From: an uncultured Desulfobacterales bacterium
GTDB lineage: Bacteria > Desulfobacterota > Desulfobacteria > Desulfobacterales > UBA11574
Reading direction: 5' to 3'
DNA: 60,461 nucleotides
Assembly: GCA_937998305.1 (NCBI GenBank)
Contig: CALLDL010000057.1
Location: 1 to 60,461 of the forward strand
The notes under the pieces were generated by a model. The model had not been told where the DNA came from. It was given only the letters and a program-made list of their open reading frames with translations, and made no database searches. The translations under genes and the position numbers were made by a program. This document shows positions 36,507-50,318 of the stretch, one piece after another. How positions within the stretch are numbered: position 1 is the first letter of the stretch; the number at the start of each line of letters is the position of its first letter.

Positions 36507-39500
36507 TCAGAATAATTTTAGCTGTAGTGGGCCGGTTTTGGTTCTTTTCCCCGGAAGTGCGGCATCGTGTGTTAATAAATTTTTTTCAATGTGTTGGACA
36601 AACGGCGATAGTGTTCGTTTCGCGATTTTTCCAAATCTCGTTCTTTTCTTTGCAAAAGTGATATAGAGCCGTTCCTTTGCCCGCGTCATGGCGACATAAA
36701 AAAGCCGCCTTTCCTCTTCGATATCAGACACATCGCCATCCAACGGTTGAAACGGCAATAGTCCGTTTTCGCATCCGGCAACAAAAACAACGGGAAATTC
36801 AAGTCCTTTGGCTGAATGCATGGTCATTAATGCAACACTTTCGGATTGATGGTTATATGTGTCTGTGTCTGTTTGTAGCCCTGCTGTTTTAAAAAATTCT
36901 GTGGTATTAAAATCGAAACGCACGCAATTATCAATCAGGTGTTTTAGGTTGTCTTTTGTTTCTTGATTCCAATCGTCTGATGCACAAAGCTTGGTGTGTT
37001 CCGTTAAAAAAACCAGCCTGTCTTTAATCGACATCTTTTTTGTCCGTTGTTTTATTTCATAAATTTGGTTTATCAGATCGTTCAGCCTCGTCTGGCGCAC
37101 CTTACCCATTCCGCTAATGGGAAACCTGCGTGCATTCATCAGCGCTGATTCTAGTGAAAAACGGTTTTCATAACCCCAATTCTTAAAGATTTGAATGCCT
37201 TTATTATTAATGTTCGGCGTTGTTATTTTTAAACTTCTCTCAAGATCTGCATAGCCACCTGTTCCTTCGATGACTTTTAATAATGAAATCAAATCGCTGA
37301 TATATTTTGTGTTAAATACGTTCTCTCTGCTAACGATTTGATATGGAATGCCTGCTGTGTCGAACACCTCTGATAACACCCTGTTTTGTTCTGAGGTGCG
37401 GTATAACACGGCAAAATCTGAAAAACTTACGTTTTTGGTGTGTTGCTGACCGTCCACGAGACCAAAATCGATGGAATGAAATCCTATTCCTCCGATTAAC
37501 TTTTCAATGGTTTTTCCTATAGCCACAGCCTCTGCTTTTTCAGAATCCGTTTCAAAAACATAAATTGTTTTTGGGCCGTCAATTTCCGAATAAATACGTT
37601 CTTGAATTGAATCTTTATTTTGAGGGTTAATCACTTGATAAGAACCATCAAGAATAGTCTGGGTTGATCTGTAATTTTTTGTCAAATTTATAACTTTGGC
37701 ATCAGGATAGTCTTTGATAAACCTCTTAAAATATTTAACACTTGATCCCCTAAACCCGTAGATCGACTGGTTTGGATCGCCGACCACACAAATATTTCTT
37801 TCAACACCGGGTGAGGCAAGGGACTTGATAATCCTGTATTGGCCATGATTTAAATCTTGATATTCATCCACAAAGATATGTTGAAAAAGCGTCCTGTAAA
37901 AAACGGCGACTTGATTTTTAGTCTCAAGTATTCTAACGGCTTTAAAAATCAAATCTTCATAATCGTAAAACCTTTGTATTTCCAATAAATTCTGATACGA
38001 TCGATATACTGCTTGAAAAAAATTGTTGTTTGAAGAAGGCATTTTACCCAACCATTCTTCGGGATCAAGTATGTTTTGTTTGGCGGATATAATCCATTCT
38101 AACAATTTTTTAGGTTTTATCTTTACCTGAACGCCCGCCCATTTAACACGGTTGACGGCATCTAAAAGCAATAACTCCCGGTCTCTTTCGTCGATGATCG
38201 TATAAGATTTTTTTTCAAAATCATTCAAAATATGAAAACAAAGGCTATGAAACGTCCCGATAAAGGGCCTGGTTTTCGATTTCCCGAATATGGTTTCAAG
38301 TCGTTGACGCATTTCCTGAGAAGCCTTGTTCGTAAAGGTCACCGCAAGGATGTTCTGCGGTGAAACTTTCTTTTTTTGTATAAGATATGCGATTTTTTGT
38401 GTTAGGGTGCGTGTTTTACCGGTTCCAGGCCCAGCAATGATGATTAATGCACCTCCATCATGTTCTACAGCCCGACGTTGTTCTTTATTTAATTCAACTG
38501 TTTTAAATTTCTTTCCGGTGGTTTTCTCCGGCGTATCTTTTATAATCAAATTAGACGGAGGATAAGGTTTTGGCTGTTGGTTGCTTGATCTTCTTTTCTT
38601 GGATAATGAATCGGTAGAATTTATAGAAAAAATAGGTTTTTGTCCCTGAAGTTTCTTTCTTTCATCTTTACTAAAAATTTTTATTTTGCCAAATTCTCCA
38701 TCATATCCTGGTAAAAGAACGATTTTATTTTGGCGTACCCTTGTGATCGCTTCCCCCAGTAAGGGCAGTCCCGCAGCGTCGATAACATCTCTTTTTAGCG
38801 TCGTTAAAATGTCAAATTCAGGTCCCAGTTTTTCAAGTAAGGTTTTGTAATTTCCCATAACTTTTTTTGAATTCGGGCCTACCTTTAAAACTTCAGACAA
38901 GATCTCCACAAGGGGAATGATGTTGCAATAAGGATGATATTTTTTTGGTTTCGTCCCTTCTGGTCGGTCCGAGAGTTCCTCCACCCGGTACAAAACGCCT
39001 AGGGTAAGTGGTTTTCCACAAATTGGGCATATTCCGCCCTGCTCCCGTGTTTTGTTAGGCCAAGAACGAACATCACAATTTCTATGTCCATCAAGGTGAT
39101 ATTTCCCTTCTTCCGGAAAAAATTCTAACGTTCCTAAAAATCTTTCAGGGTCACCACTTTTAATAGCAGACTTTATGGCTGAATATGAAATGTCTGTATC
39201 AAACAGGTTTGCCTCCCGCCCCAATTTTAATGGTGAATGTGCATCAGAATTTGATACCAGTGTAAGGCCGTCCAGTGAGGATACCCGCCAGTTCATCGCT
39301 GGGTCTGATGAAAGGCCTGTCTCAACTGCAAATATAAACGGCGTTAGATCCTCAAAACATTCATCTAAAGAATCGAAGCCTGATTTTGAACCCAACAATG
39401 AAAACCATGGTGTCCAAATGTGGGCCGGTATAAGAAATGCCTGATCAGATGTCTCGAGAAGTATTTCAAAAAGGTCCCTGGCATCAAGACCAAGTATTGG

Positions 39501-39911
39501 CCTTCCATCGGACTTTATATTTCCAATCTTATCTAATTTTGAATTAAAGTTCTCAGCCTGATTTAAATCGGATAGAAACACAAGATTATGATTTTTACGG
39601 GTTTTATTGTTTTTTTTATATATGTTGCTTATTTCCGAAACCAGCATAAAGCGCACTTTTCTGCGGCATGACTTTGGAACTTCTTGATCACATAATCTTG
39701 AAATTTCATCTTTTAACCTAAACATTCCAGGTTCCGCCGGTATTAGTTTTTCTTTAATTTCAGCAAACCATCCCGGGTGAGTAAAATCACCGGTTCCTAT
39801 AACCGATAACCCTTTTAGTTGAGCTGAAATATATAGGTTTTCAAAATCCGAATTCTTCGCCGTCGCTCTGGAAAAACGGGAATGAACATGAAAATCAGCG
39901 CTAAATTTCAT
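36507..39911 (-). CDS. Endonuclease Q (PHP) fused to UvrD/PcrA-type helicase
   Basis: This 1134-residue protein joins two enzymes. Residues 1-430 match endonuclease Q: a PHP metal-binding start (DFHVHS, residues 6-11), GTGDFTHPGW, the late SNSDAHSP, a zinc motif CPICGK with GHRNC and YHPYCN, and PGYDGEFGKIKIF. EndoQ cuts next to deaminated bases. After a basic linker, residues 475-1115 form a superfamily 1 helicase: Q motif LNKEQRRAVEH, Walker A GPGTGKT (494-500), DEYQD (682-686), GDPNQSIYGFRG, and motif VI (YVAMTRAKERL). It would nick damaged DNA and unwind it. The gene is divergent from dnaN, with 368 bp between. Confidence 0.9.
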   Translation of the reverse strand: MKFSADFHVHSRFSRATAKNSDFENLYISAQLKGLSVIGTGDFTHPGWFAEIKEKLIPAEPGMFRLKDEISRLCDQEVPKSCRRKVRFMLVSEISNIYKKNNKTRKNHNLVFLSDLNQAENFNSKLDKIGNIKSDGRPILGLDARDLFEILLETSDQAFLIPAHIWTPWFSLLGSKSGFDSLDECFEDLTPFIFAVETGLSSDPAMNWRVSSLDGLTLVSNSDAHSPLKLGREANLFDTDISYSAIKSAIKSGDPERFLGTLEFFPEEGKYHLDGHRNCDVRSWPNKTREQGGICPICGKPLTLGVLYRVEELSDRPEGTKPKKYHPYCNIIPLVEILSEVLKVGPNSKKVMGNYKTLLEKLGPEFDILTTLKRDVIDAAGLPLLGEAITRVRQNKIVLLPGYDGEFGKIKIFSKDERKKLQGQKPIFSINSTDSLSKKRRSSNQQPKPYPPSNLIIKDTPEKTTGKKFKTVELNKEQRRAVEHDGGALIIIAGPGTGKTRTLTQKIAYLIQKKKVSPQNILAVTFTNKASQEMRQRLETIFGKSKTRPFIGTFHSLCFHILNDFEKKSYTIIDERDRELLLLDAVNRVKWAGVQVKIKPKKLLEWIISAKQNILDPEEWLGKMPSSNNNFFQAVYRSYQNLLEIQRFYDYEDLIFKAVRILETKNQVAVFYRTLFQHIFVDEYQDLNHGQYRIIKSLASPGVERNICVVGDPNQSIYGFRGSSVKYFKRFIKDYPDAKVINLTKNYRSTQTILDGSYQVINPQNKDSIQERIYSEIDGPKTIYVFETDSEKAEAVAIGKTIEKLIGGIGFHSIDFGLVDGQQHTKNVSFSDFAVLYRTSEQNRVLSEVFDTAGIPYQIVSRENVFNTKYISDLISLLKVIEGTGGYADLERSLKITTPNINNKGIQIFKNWGYENRFSLESALMNARRFPISGMGKVRQTRLNDLINQIYEIKQRTKKMSIKDRLVFLTEHTKLCASDDWNQETKDNLKHLIDNCVRFDFNTTEFFKTAGLQTDTDTYNHQSESVALMTMHSAKGLEFPVVFVAGCENGLLPFQPLDGDVSDIEEERRLFYVAMTRAKERLYITFAKKRTRFGKIAKRTLSPFVQHIEKNLLTHDAALPGKRTKTGPLQLKLF

Positions 39912-40279
39912 TATTCTCTCTTTGTTATTTGTTTATTGGTAAATACACGAAAAAAACTTGTAACAATCTTATAAACGGTATATATACTTATATCAAATAA
40001 AAATAAGCACTATATATAGTATTTTTAAAGGTTTTACATCGCTTTTAAAACACGCATTATAACAACCTTTTTTATATTCATAGTTATTCAACAAACAACT
40101 GCTTATTAACAATAAATTTGATACTTTTTATAATCCATTAATTTTGTTTTTTTTTATTTATTTTTTAAACAGTTTTAATACATTTTTTTTCTGTTATTTA
40201 AGTAAATTATAAAATTATTATTGTTATGAACAATATATTATTATTATTATTTAATTATATATAAAATAAGGAATAGGTT
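39912..40279. other. Very AT-rich intergenic region upstream of dnaN
   Basis: These 368 bp are strikingly AT-rich, most of all at 40140-40270, and contain no gene. They hold the divergent promoters of the helicase fusion and dnaN. The location beside dnaN-gyrB would suit an origin unwinding element, but no copy of the DnaA box TTATCCACA was found on either strand; the nearest, TTATTAACA, has two mismatches. Confidence 0.5.
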
Positions 40280-43830
<3,551 letters not shown>

Positions 43831-43860
43831 AGGTGTCTGGTTTTAGGAACAGGATTAAAA

Positions 43861-44652
43861 ATGTACATTCATAAGATTCAAGCAAGAGATTTACCGGACC
43901 TTTGGTTTCAGGCCGTTCATGATATACTTGACCATGGCAGAAAATTTAAAATAGATCGCGGGAGTTATTCAGGGCAGACGAGGCTTGAATATGATTTTTT
44001 TACCGGACACATAAAATACCCGGGAAACCAGCCGCTTTTACCCGACATACCGCCATCCTGTGGTATACCAAATCCAGTGGAAGAAGCTTATATATACGGC
44101 GGGGAAGGCTATGAAAGGTCGTACATCGAATATATCATGACCGGACAAAAAGAGCCGGGTGAATCCTATACATATGGAGAAAGATTAACCCGGGCGCCGA
44201 TCACAGAGGAAAAGTTTAAATGGTGGGAGGAGGGGAACACGGAGATTATAGACAAAAGAGCCGTGGATGGAAAAGCTGTTTTTGAAGAAAACGGCAAACT
44301 TTATTTGAATCAAATCGAATGGATCATTCAAACGTATAAAAAATTCGGGAGCAGAAACAACCAGATGGTGCTTCAAGTGGCACATCCTTCCGACCTAACC
44401 TTATTAGACCCGCCGTGTTTGCGCGCCATAGACACAAGAGTTCAGGATGGCGCGCTTCATTTTATAGTATATTTTCGCTCCTGGGATCTTTGGGGAGGGA
44501 TGCCGGCGAACCTGGCTGGAATTCAGAATCTCAAAGAATATATGGCCGGCGAGATTGGCGTAAAAGACGGTGAAATGATTGTTGAAAGCAAGGGGCTTCA
44601 CCTTTATGGCTATGCAGAAGAACTGGCGAAGCTGAGATGTATGAAAGCATAG
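43861..44652 (+). CDS. Thymidylate synthase family protein (ThyA-like, archaeal type)
   Basis: This 263-residue protein resembles the short, archaeal-type ThyA family. The C-terminal half carries the nucleophile in LDPPCL (Cys186), an RS-type motif FRSWD (usually QRSxD), the Asn that selects dUMP in GGMPANLAGIQ, and LHLYGYAEEL. The Asn rather than Asp favours thymidylate synthesis over dCMP hydroxymethylation. It would make dTMP from dUMP with methylenetetrahydrofolate. It follows gyrB by 30 bp, fitting a DNA-synthesis cluster. Confidence 0.78.
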   Translation: MYIHKIQARDLPDLWFQAVHDILDHGRKFKIDRGSYSGQTRLEYDFFTGHIKYPGNQPLLPDIPPSCGIPNPVEEAYIYGGEGYERSYIEYIMTGQKEPGESYTYGERLTRAPITEEKFKWWEEGNTEIIDKRAVDGKAVFEENGKLYLNQIEWIIQTYKKFGSRNNQMVLQVAHPSDLTLLDPPCLRAIDTRVQDGALHFIVYFRSWDLWGGMPANLAGIQNLKEYMAGEIGVKDGEMIVESKGLHLYGYAEELAKLRCMKA

Positions 44653-44666
44653 GTATAAAGGAATTG

Positions 44667-46049
44667 TCAAAATTCTATACTGCTGGGCGTTCTTGGAAAA
44701 GGAATAACATCCCGGATGTTGCTGATACCGGTTATCAACATAAGCAACCGTTCGAATCCAAGACCAAAGCCACTGTGTTCAACAGATCCGAAACGCCTTG
44801 AATCCAAATACCACCAGTAATTCTCTTTCGGCAGATCCATTTCATCCATCCGGTTTTCAAGCACCTCAAGGCGTTCTTCGCGCTGGCTTCCACCAATAAT
44901 TTCTCCAATTCGAGGCACAAGAACATCCATAGCTGCTACTGTTTGATGATCATCGTTTAAACGCATATAAAACGGTTTTATGGTTGTGGGGTAGTCATAG
45001 ACAATTAAAGGTTTCTTAAAGTGTTGTTCTGTTAAATAGCGTTCATGTTCGGTTTGAAGGTCTTTTCCAAACTCGATGTCATATTCAAATTTTTTTCCGG
45101 ATTTTTTTAATATTTCTACGGCAGAAGTATAGGGCAGGCGTTTAAAATCGGATGTCGCCACATTGTCCAGAGTTTTTATCAGTTTTTTATCCACATATTT
45201 TGCAAAGAGTTCGATGTCTTCCTTGCATTCTTCAAGCACAAAACCCGTTAAAAATTTTATCATTTCTTCAGCAAGATTCATATTTCCTTTAAGATCACAG
45301 AATGCCATCTCTGGCTCAACCATCCAAAATTCTGCAACATGTCTGCTGGTGTGGGAGTCTTCAGCTCGAAATGTTGGGCCGAAGGTATAAACATCTCCAA
45401 GGGCAAGAGCAAACATTTCTGCGGACAACTGCCCGGATACGGTTAGATTTACCTCTTTGCCAAAAAAATCTTCGGCGAAGTCTGTTTTACCGTCTTTAAA
45501 AGGCAGATTATCCAGGGCCAGTGTGGTTACGCGAAACATCTCCCCCGCCCCCTCACAATCTGAGCCGGTGATGACGGGTGAATGGATATATTTAAACCCC
45601 TTGTCTCTAAAAAATTTATGAATAGCGTATGATAACTCTGATCTGATTCGAAATGTGGCACCGTATTTATTTGTTCGAGGTCTTAAATGGGCGATGGTTC
45701 TTAAGAATTCATCTGTATGACGTTTTTTCTGAAGCGGGTAGGTTTCGGGGGCGACACTTAAAATTTCAACCGTTTCCGCAATAAGCTCCCATTTTTGTCC
45801 GGAACCTTGTGATTCTGCAAGTTTCCCGGAAACAGAAACCGCAGATCCAGTAGAGAGGCTGGTAATATTTTTGTAATTCTCCAAGGTGTTGTCTGAAATT
45901 ATCTGAATATTTTTCAGACAGGATCCGTCATTGACTTCAATAAATGAGAAACTTTTTGAATCACGCCGGGTTCGGACCCAACCCTTTATAAGAACATGAT
46001 CGATGGGGGTTTTTGATTGAAGTAAGTTTACGATTTTTGTGCGTTTCAT
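44667..46049 (-). CDS. asnS: Asparagine--tRNA ligase
   Basis: The ATG at 46049 is chosen because GGAGG lies 6 nt upstream; a tandem ATG one codon before is the alternative. The 460-residue protein has the OB-fold anticodon domain ([21 protein letters not shown] in two parts), then class II motifs: motif 2 ([21 protein letters not shown] in two parts) and motif 3 ([11 protein letters not shown]), ending in [12 protein letters not shown], typical of AsnRS rather than AspRS. It is convergent with the ThyA-like gene. Confidence 0.96.
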   Translation of the reverse strand: MKRTKIVNLLQSKTPIDHVLIKGWVRTRRDSKSFSFIEVNDGSCLKNIQIISDNTLENYKNITSLSTGSAVSVSGKLAESQGSGQKWELIAETVEILSVAPETYPLQKKRHTDEFLRTIAHLRPRTNKYGATFRIRSELSYAIHKFFRDKGFKYIHSPVITGSDCEGAGEMFRVTTLALDNLPFKDGKTDFAEDFFGKEVNLTVSGQLSAEMFALALGDVYTFGPTFRAEDSHTSRHVAEFWMVEPEMAFCDLKGNMNLAEEMIKFLTGFVLEECKEDIELFAKYVDKKLIKTLDNVATSDFKRLPYTSAVEILKKSGKKFEYDIEFGKDLQTEHERYLTEQHFKKPLIVYDYPTTIKPFYMRLNDDHQTVAAMDVLVPRIGEIIGGSQREERLEVLENRMDEMDLPKENYWWYLDSRRFGSVEHSGFGLGFERLLMLITGISNIRDVIPFPRTPSSIEF

Positions 46050-46106
46050 CATAAGCCTCCATATCAGAACAACTATTTTTAGCAAAATTGGGGTGCGATA
46101 CCGGAG

Positions 46107-47519
46107 TTATAATTTAGCCGTAATATTATAAAGCTGGTCTTTTCGTTGTAATACGATAACCAAGGACTTTTTTTTGCGGTATTTAATAATCGCTTTTTTA
46201 AAATCATTAACATTTTTTATCGTTAATTCATTCATTTGTCGAATAACATCCCCGGGCCTGGCGCCGATACGGGCGAGATATGAATTGCGATTAATTTCTG
46301 TAATCACAACCCCTTCTTGTGTCTGTGTTTTGTACATATAACGATTTTTCTTGGAAAGATTTTTTACCGTGATTCCGAGGATGTTGTGAGCCAGGTCCAA
46401 AGCCAGCTCTATTGGAAAGGATGAAAATTTCACAGAAACATCTCTTGGTTTGCCATTTCTCCATATGTTTATATTAATGGTTTCTCCGGCTGAAATGTTG
46501 CTCATCGCTGTATTAAAATCGTTTTGAGAAAGAATTTTTCGAGATCCAACAGATCGTATAATATCTCCCTCGTGAATGCCAGCTTTAAAGGCAGGACCAG
46601 ATTTTTCAGTTTTTTTAACCAATACACCCTTGACGCCCGTTGCTTTAAGATATTGGGCCAGTTCAGCATCCAAATCTTGAACGGTAACACCCATCCAGAC
46701 CGGTATAACCTCTCCGTATTTGACAAGGTCTGTAACAATCCTTCTGGCTTTGTTAATGGGTATGGCAAAACCGATACCTCGAGCTTTGGCATATATGGCG
46801 GTATTAATACCGATAAGCTCACCATAAATGTTCAATAGCGGTCCTCCGCTGTTTCCCGGATTAATAGAAGCGTCCGTCTGAATAAAATCATGATAGAATG
46901 CTTTGTCGACCCTTATACTCCGATTTGTGGCGCTGATAACGCCTGTTGTTACGGTGTTTGAGAAACCGAAAGGATTTCCGATGGCGATCACCGTTTCACC
47001 GATCATAAGATTGTTGGAATTACCCATTTTAATAGCCGGGAGATCGCCTTTGGGGGAAATACGTAATACGGCGAGATCGGAATCAGGATCTGCACCTATA
47101 ATCTGTGCTTTGAACTCGCGCCCGTCTTTTAAAGCAACGGTAATGGTTGAACTTTTTACAATTACGTGTTTGTTGGTAAGAATAAATCCTCGTTTGCCAT
47201 CAATAATGACTCCGGATCCCAGACTGCTTCGCTTATATTTTTGTTCGAAACCGGGGTCGAAAAAGTCTCTGAAAAAAGATTCGAAGTTAGGATCCATCCC
47301 AAATCCGTAAAATGGATTTACACGCTTGCGAACCTCAAACTCCGAGCTTATGTTAACCACTGCGGGACTGACTTTTCGAATGGCTTTTACAACCGCACTT
47401 TCGCGCAAACTTTCAGCGTTGAGGAAAGCCGGTGTAATAAGAAAAAACAGGTTAAAAAAAACAAGAAGGGAAACCGCTGAAATTATAAGTGTATTGTTTT
47501 GCGATTTTATTTCTGGCAT
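46107..47519 (-). CDS. HtrA/DegP-type periplasmic serine protease
   Basis: This 470-residue protein has an N-terminal signal peptide (about residues 10-35), a trypsin-like domain with His in TNKHVI, Asp in DPDSDLAVL and Ser in PGNSGGPLLN, and two PDZ domains (about 275-365 and 385-470). It would degrade or refold damaged envelope proteins, as DegP/DegQ/MucD do. It is divergent from the radical SAM gene. Confidence 0.93.
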   Translation of the reverse strand: MPEIKSQNNTLIISAVSLLVFFNLFFLITPAFLNAESLRESAVVKAIRKVSPAVVNISSEFEVRKRVNPFYGFGMDPNFESFFRDFFDPGFEQKYKRSSLGSGVIIDGKRGFILTNKHVIVKSSTITVALKDGREFKAQIIGADPDSDLAVLRISPKGDLPAIKMGNSNNLMIGETVIAIGNPFGFSNTVTTGVISATNRSIRVDKAFYHDFIQTDASINPGNSGGPLLNIYGELIGINTAIYAKARGIGFAIPINKARRIVTDLVKYGEVIPVWMGVTVQDLDAELAQYLKATGVKGVLVKKTEKSGPAFKAGIHEGDIIRSVGSRKILSQNDFNTAMSNISAGETININIWRNGKPRDVSVKFSSFPIELALDLAHNILGITVKNLSKKNRYMYKTQTQEGVVITEINRNSYLARIGARPGDVIRQMNELTIKNVNDFKKAIIKYRKKKSLVIVLQRKDQLYNITAKL

Positions 47520-47598
47520 TTTGAGCTCCGGTATAATACGATTAAGTATAATCTAAATAGAACGATTTTTATTCGATCTGGGCCGATCTCTTTCGCAT

Positions 47599-47661
47599 AT
47601 AGGATTCTCTAAAACCCCCGACATATCCGCGAGTATGCCTGAGGTTTTTGGGAATCCCTAT
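47599..47661. other. Imperfect stem-loop in the htrA/radical-SAM intergenic region
   Basis: The left arm begins ATAGGATTCTC and the right arm ends GGGAATCCCTAT; about 17 of 20 positions pair around a loop of about 25 nt. It sits between two divergent starts, so it may be an operator or leader structure rather than a terminator. Confidence 0.4.
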
Positions 47662-47796
47662 GTATCAAGATTTTACCACATCTCATTGCAAAAAAATCGC
47701 CCAACGTTGTTATAAATAAGAAAAACCAATCCATTTTTTCACCCATGGATTTCTGTCGATCATTTAAGTGGTGTGATTTTTGAGAAAATATATATC

Positions 47797-50298
47797 ATGA
47801 GCATAAAAAGCATTCAAGATATCTTACCCCTGATAGAGCAACCCAGCCGATATTTAGGCTCTGAAATCAACACCATTAAAAAAGATCACAGCAAGATAGA
47901 CTTATGTTTTGCGCTTGCTTTTCCGGATCTATATGAGATCGGAACCTCTCATTTCGGACTTCAGATACTGTATCATATCCTTAACAGCCACCCAAAGATT
48001 GCAGCTGAAAGGGTTTTTGCACCTGCACCCGATATGGAGGAATATCTCAGATCATCCGGGCTCTCGGTTGCTTCGTTGGAATCAAAAAAACCGCTAAAGG
48101 CGTTTGATATCATCGGTTTTAGCCTTCTTTATGAGCTTAATTATACGAATATACTCAGCATATTGGATCTGGCCGGCATTCCTTTTCTGTCGCGACATCG
48201 GGACGGCTCATTCCCATTAGTTATTGCAGGTGGTCCTTGTACATGTAATCCAGAGCCGGTGGCAGATTTTTTTGATGCCATCGTAATTGGAGATGGTGAA
48301 AAAGTCATCATAAAAATGTGCCGAGTCTGGCTTGAATGGAAGGCAGAGAACAACCGCGACAAAGAAACCCTTTTAAGACAATGGTCTCACATTGAAGGTG
48401 TCTATATCCCGGAGTTTTTTAATCCGGAATTTGATCACCATGGTTTTCAGACGCTTAAGCCAAAATATCCGGATTATGATATAATAAAAAAAACGGTTGT
48501 TGGCGATCTTAACGAAGTGCCCTTTCCCGACACACCGATTATTCCATACGGTAAACCAGTTCATGATCGCTTAAGACTTGAGATATCAAGAGGATGCACC
48601 AGAGGATGCCGGTTCTGCCAGGCCGGAATGATATACCGACCGGTCCGTGAAAGATCTTTAAAGAAGTTACTCTCGCTTTCAGATGCTTCTGTTGCTGCAA
48701 CCGGATATGAAGACATATCACTTTTATCTTTAAGTACAGGGGATTATGGTTGTATTTTACCATTAATGGAAAACATGATGTCAAGGTATGCGAATCACCG
48801 TATTGCGATATCCCTTCCTTCTCTAAGGGCTGGCACATTAACCCCCGGCCTGATGAATCTTGTAAAAAAGGTCAGAAAAACCGGCTTTACAATAGCACCG
48901 GAAGCGGGAAGTCAGCGGCTTCGAGACGTGATTAATAAAAATATAACGGAAAAAGAAATCATAGACACGGTAAAAGATGCGTTTTTACTGGGGTGGCAGG
49001 TTATAAAGCTCTATTTTATGGTTGGCCTTCCCACTGAAACGAAAGACGACCTAGAAGCGATAGTTGATCTTGTGAAAAGACTCAAAACGATTAACCGTGA
49101 AAATAGACGAAAAGGCCAAATCAACGTCAGTATAACAACGTTTATTCCAAAACCTCACACCCCTTTTCAGTGGTCGTCTCAAATTTCATTAGACGAGTCG
49201 AAACATAAAATTACCTGGTTAAAGAAGAAACTAAAAACACCAGGGGTTCGATTTAAGTGGCAGAACCCCGAAGTGAGTATTATAGAAGGACTTTGGGCAC
49301 GAGGAGACCGTCGTCTCAACCGTTTGTTGGTGGCTGCATATAACAAAGGATGTAAATTTGACGGCTGGAGCGATAAGTTTAGATATCGGTCGTGGGAAGC
49401 GTCTTTATTAGATGAAGGCGTTGATATTGATTTTTTTACTACACGTGTTAGAAATACTATCGAACCGTTACCATGGGATCATATTGATACCAGGGTGTCA
49501 AAAGAGTATTTAATAAGCGAGTTGAATAAAGCCTCAGAAGGTGTGCACACAATCGATTGTCGAAACGGCAATTGTAACCAATGCGGGGCGTGTGATTTTG
49601 AAGCTATTGCACCCAAAGTGTTTGATGACCGTAAAGAAGATATGGCAAAAAATTTTACGCAAGACCACCATAAACCCAAAGATTATAAAAAATTAAAGAT
49701 ATCATTTTCTAAGCTGGATCAGGCAAAATATTTTGGGCATCTTGAAATGGTTAAAATTATTTTTCGCGCGATTCGACGTGCCGGTATACCTGTTAAATAT
49801 TCAGAAGGGTTTCATCCGAAGCCGTTGATATCCTTTGAAGATGCGCTACCCATCGGCTTAGAGAGTTTGAATGAAATATTTTATTTATCCGTACATAGCA
49901 ATGTAAAACCGCAAACCATCATAAACGGATTAAACTGTCATCTTCCAAGGGGATTGCGTATTCTTAACTGTCATCTTGCTCCGACAAAGCCTTCGAATAA
50001 TACATTTGAGCCCGTTATTTATATGGTAACCTCCCAAAACGGTTTTTTTGATGAAGAAAAAATGAACCATTTTAACAAGATGTCAGAACTCATAGTTACG
50101 CGGTTCAATCGAAAAGGGAAAACCAAAAAGATAAACTTAAAAGAGATGGTGGTAAATCTGGCATTGCTCGCACCCAATCAGCTGAGGATGACCCTCGGAT
50201 CGGAACCGGGAAAAACGGTGAGACCTTTTGTCGTTCTTGAAAAGATTTTCGGGTTATCCAAGGTAGAGATAAAACAGGCAGCGGTTGTCAAACTATAA
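47797..50298 (+). CDS. B12-binding/radical SAM protein with DUF2344 domain (TIGR03960-type)
   Basis: The ATG at 47797 gives the expected start (MSIKSIQDILPLIEQPSRYLG). The 833-residue protein has an N-terminal cobalamin-binding-like domain (about 80-200), a radical SAM core with CTRGCRFCQ, and a C-terminal DUF2344/TIGR03936 domain (KISFSKLDQAKYFGHLEM, then EGFHPKPL). In many bacteria the two parts are separate genes; here they are fused, and rng follows, as is usual. The linkage to RNase G and ribosomal proteins suggests RNA or ribosome modification, but the reaction is unknown to me. Confidence 0.9.
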   Translation: MSIKSIQDILPLIEQPSRYLGSEINTIKKDHSKIDLCFALAFPDLYEIGTSHFGLQILYHILNSHPKIAAERVFAPAPDMEEYLRSSGLSVASLESKKPLKAFDIIGFSLLYELNYTNILSILDLAGIPFLSRHRDGSFPLVIAGGPCTCNPEPVADFFDAIVIGDGEKVIIKMCRVWLEWKAENNRDKETLLRQWSHIEGVYIPEFFNPEFDHHGFQTLKPKYPDYDIIKKTVVGDLNEVPFPDTPIIPYGKPVHDRLRLEISRGCTRGCRFCQAGMIYRPVRERSLKKLLSLSDASVAATGYEDISLLSLSTGDYGCILPLMENMMSRYANHRIAISLPSLRAGTLTPGLMNLVKKVRKTGFTIAPEAGSQRLRDVINKNITEKEIIDTVKDAFLLGWQVIKLYFMVGLPTETKDDLEAIVDLVKRLKTINRENRRKGQINVSITTFIPKPHTPFQWSSQISLDESKHKITWLKKKLKTPGVRFKWQNPEVSIIEGLWARGDRRLNRLLVAAYNKGCKFDGWSDKFRYRSWEASLLDEGVDIDFFTTRVRNTIEPLPWDHIDTRVSKEYLISELNKASEGVHTIDCRNGNCNQCGACDFEAIAPKVFDDRKEDMAKNFTQDHHKPKDYKKLKISFSKLDQAKYFGHLEMVKIIFRAIRRAGIPVKYSEGFHPKPLISFEDALPIGLESLNEIFYLSVHSNVKPQTIINGLNCHLPRGLRILNCHLAPTKPSNNTFEPVIYMVTSQNGFFDEEKMNHFNKMSELIVTRFNRKGKTKKINLKEMVVNLALLAPNQLRMTLGSEPGKTVRPFVVLEKIFGLSKVEIKQAAVVKL

Positions 50299-50318
50299 TT
50301 TAATAATCAGGAAAAAAC

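Noticed and set aside
39912-40279. Replication origin with DnaA boxes
   Set aside because: The gap is AT-rich and well placed, but no consensus DnaA box was found on either strand, so an oriC call is not supported.
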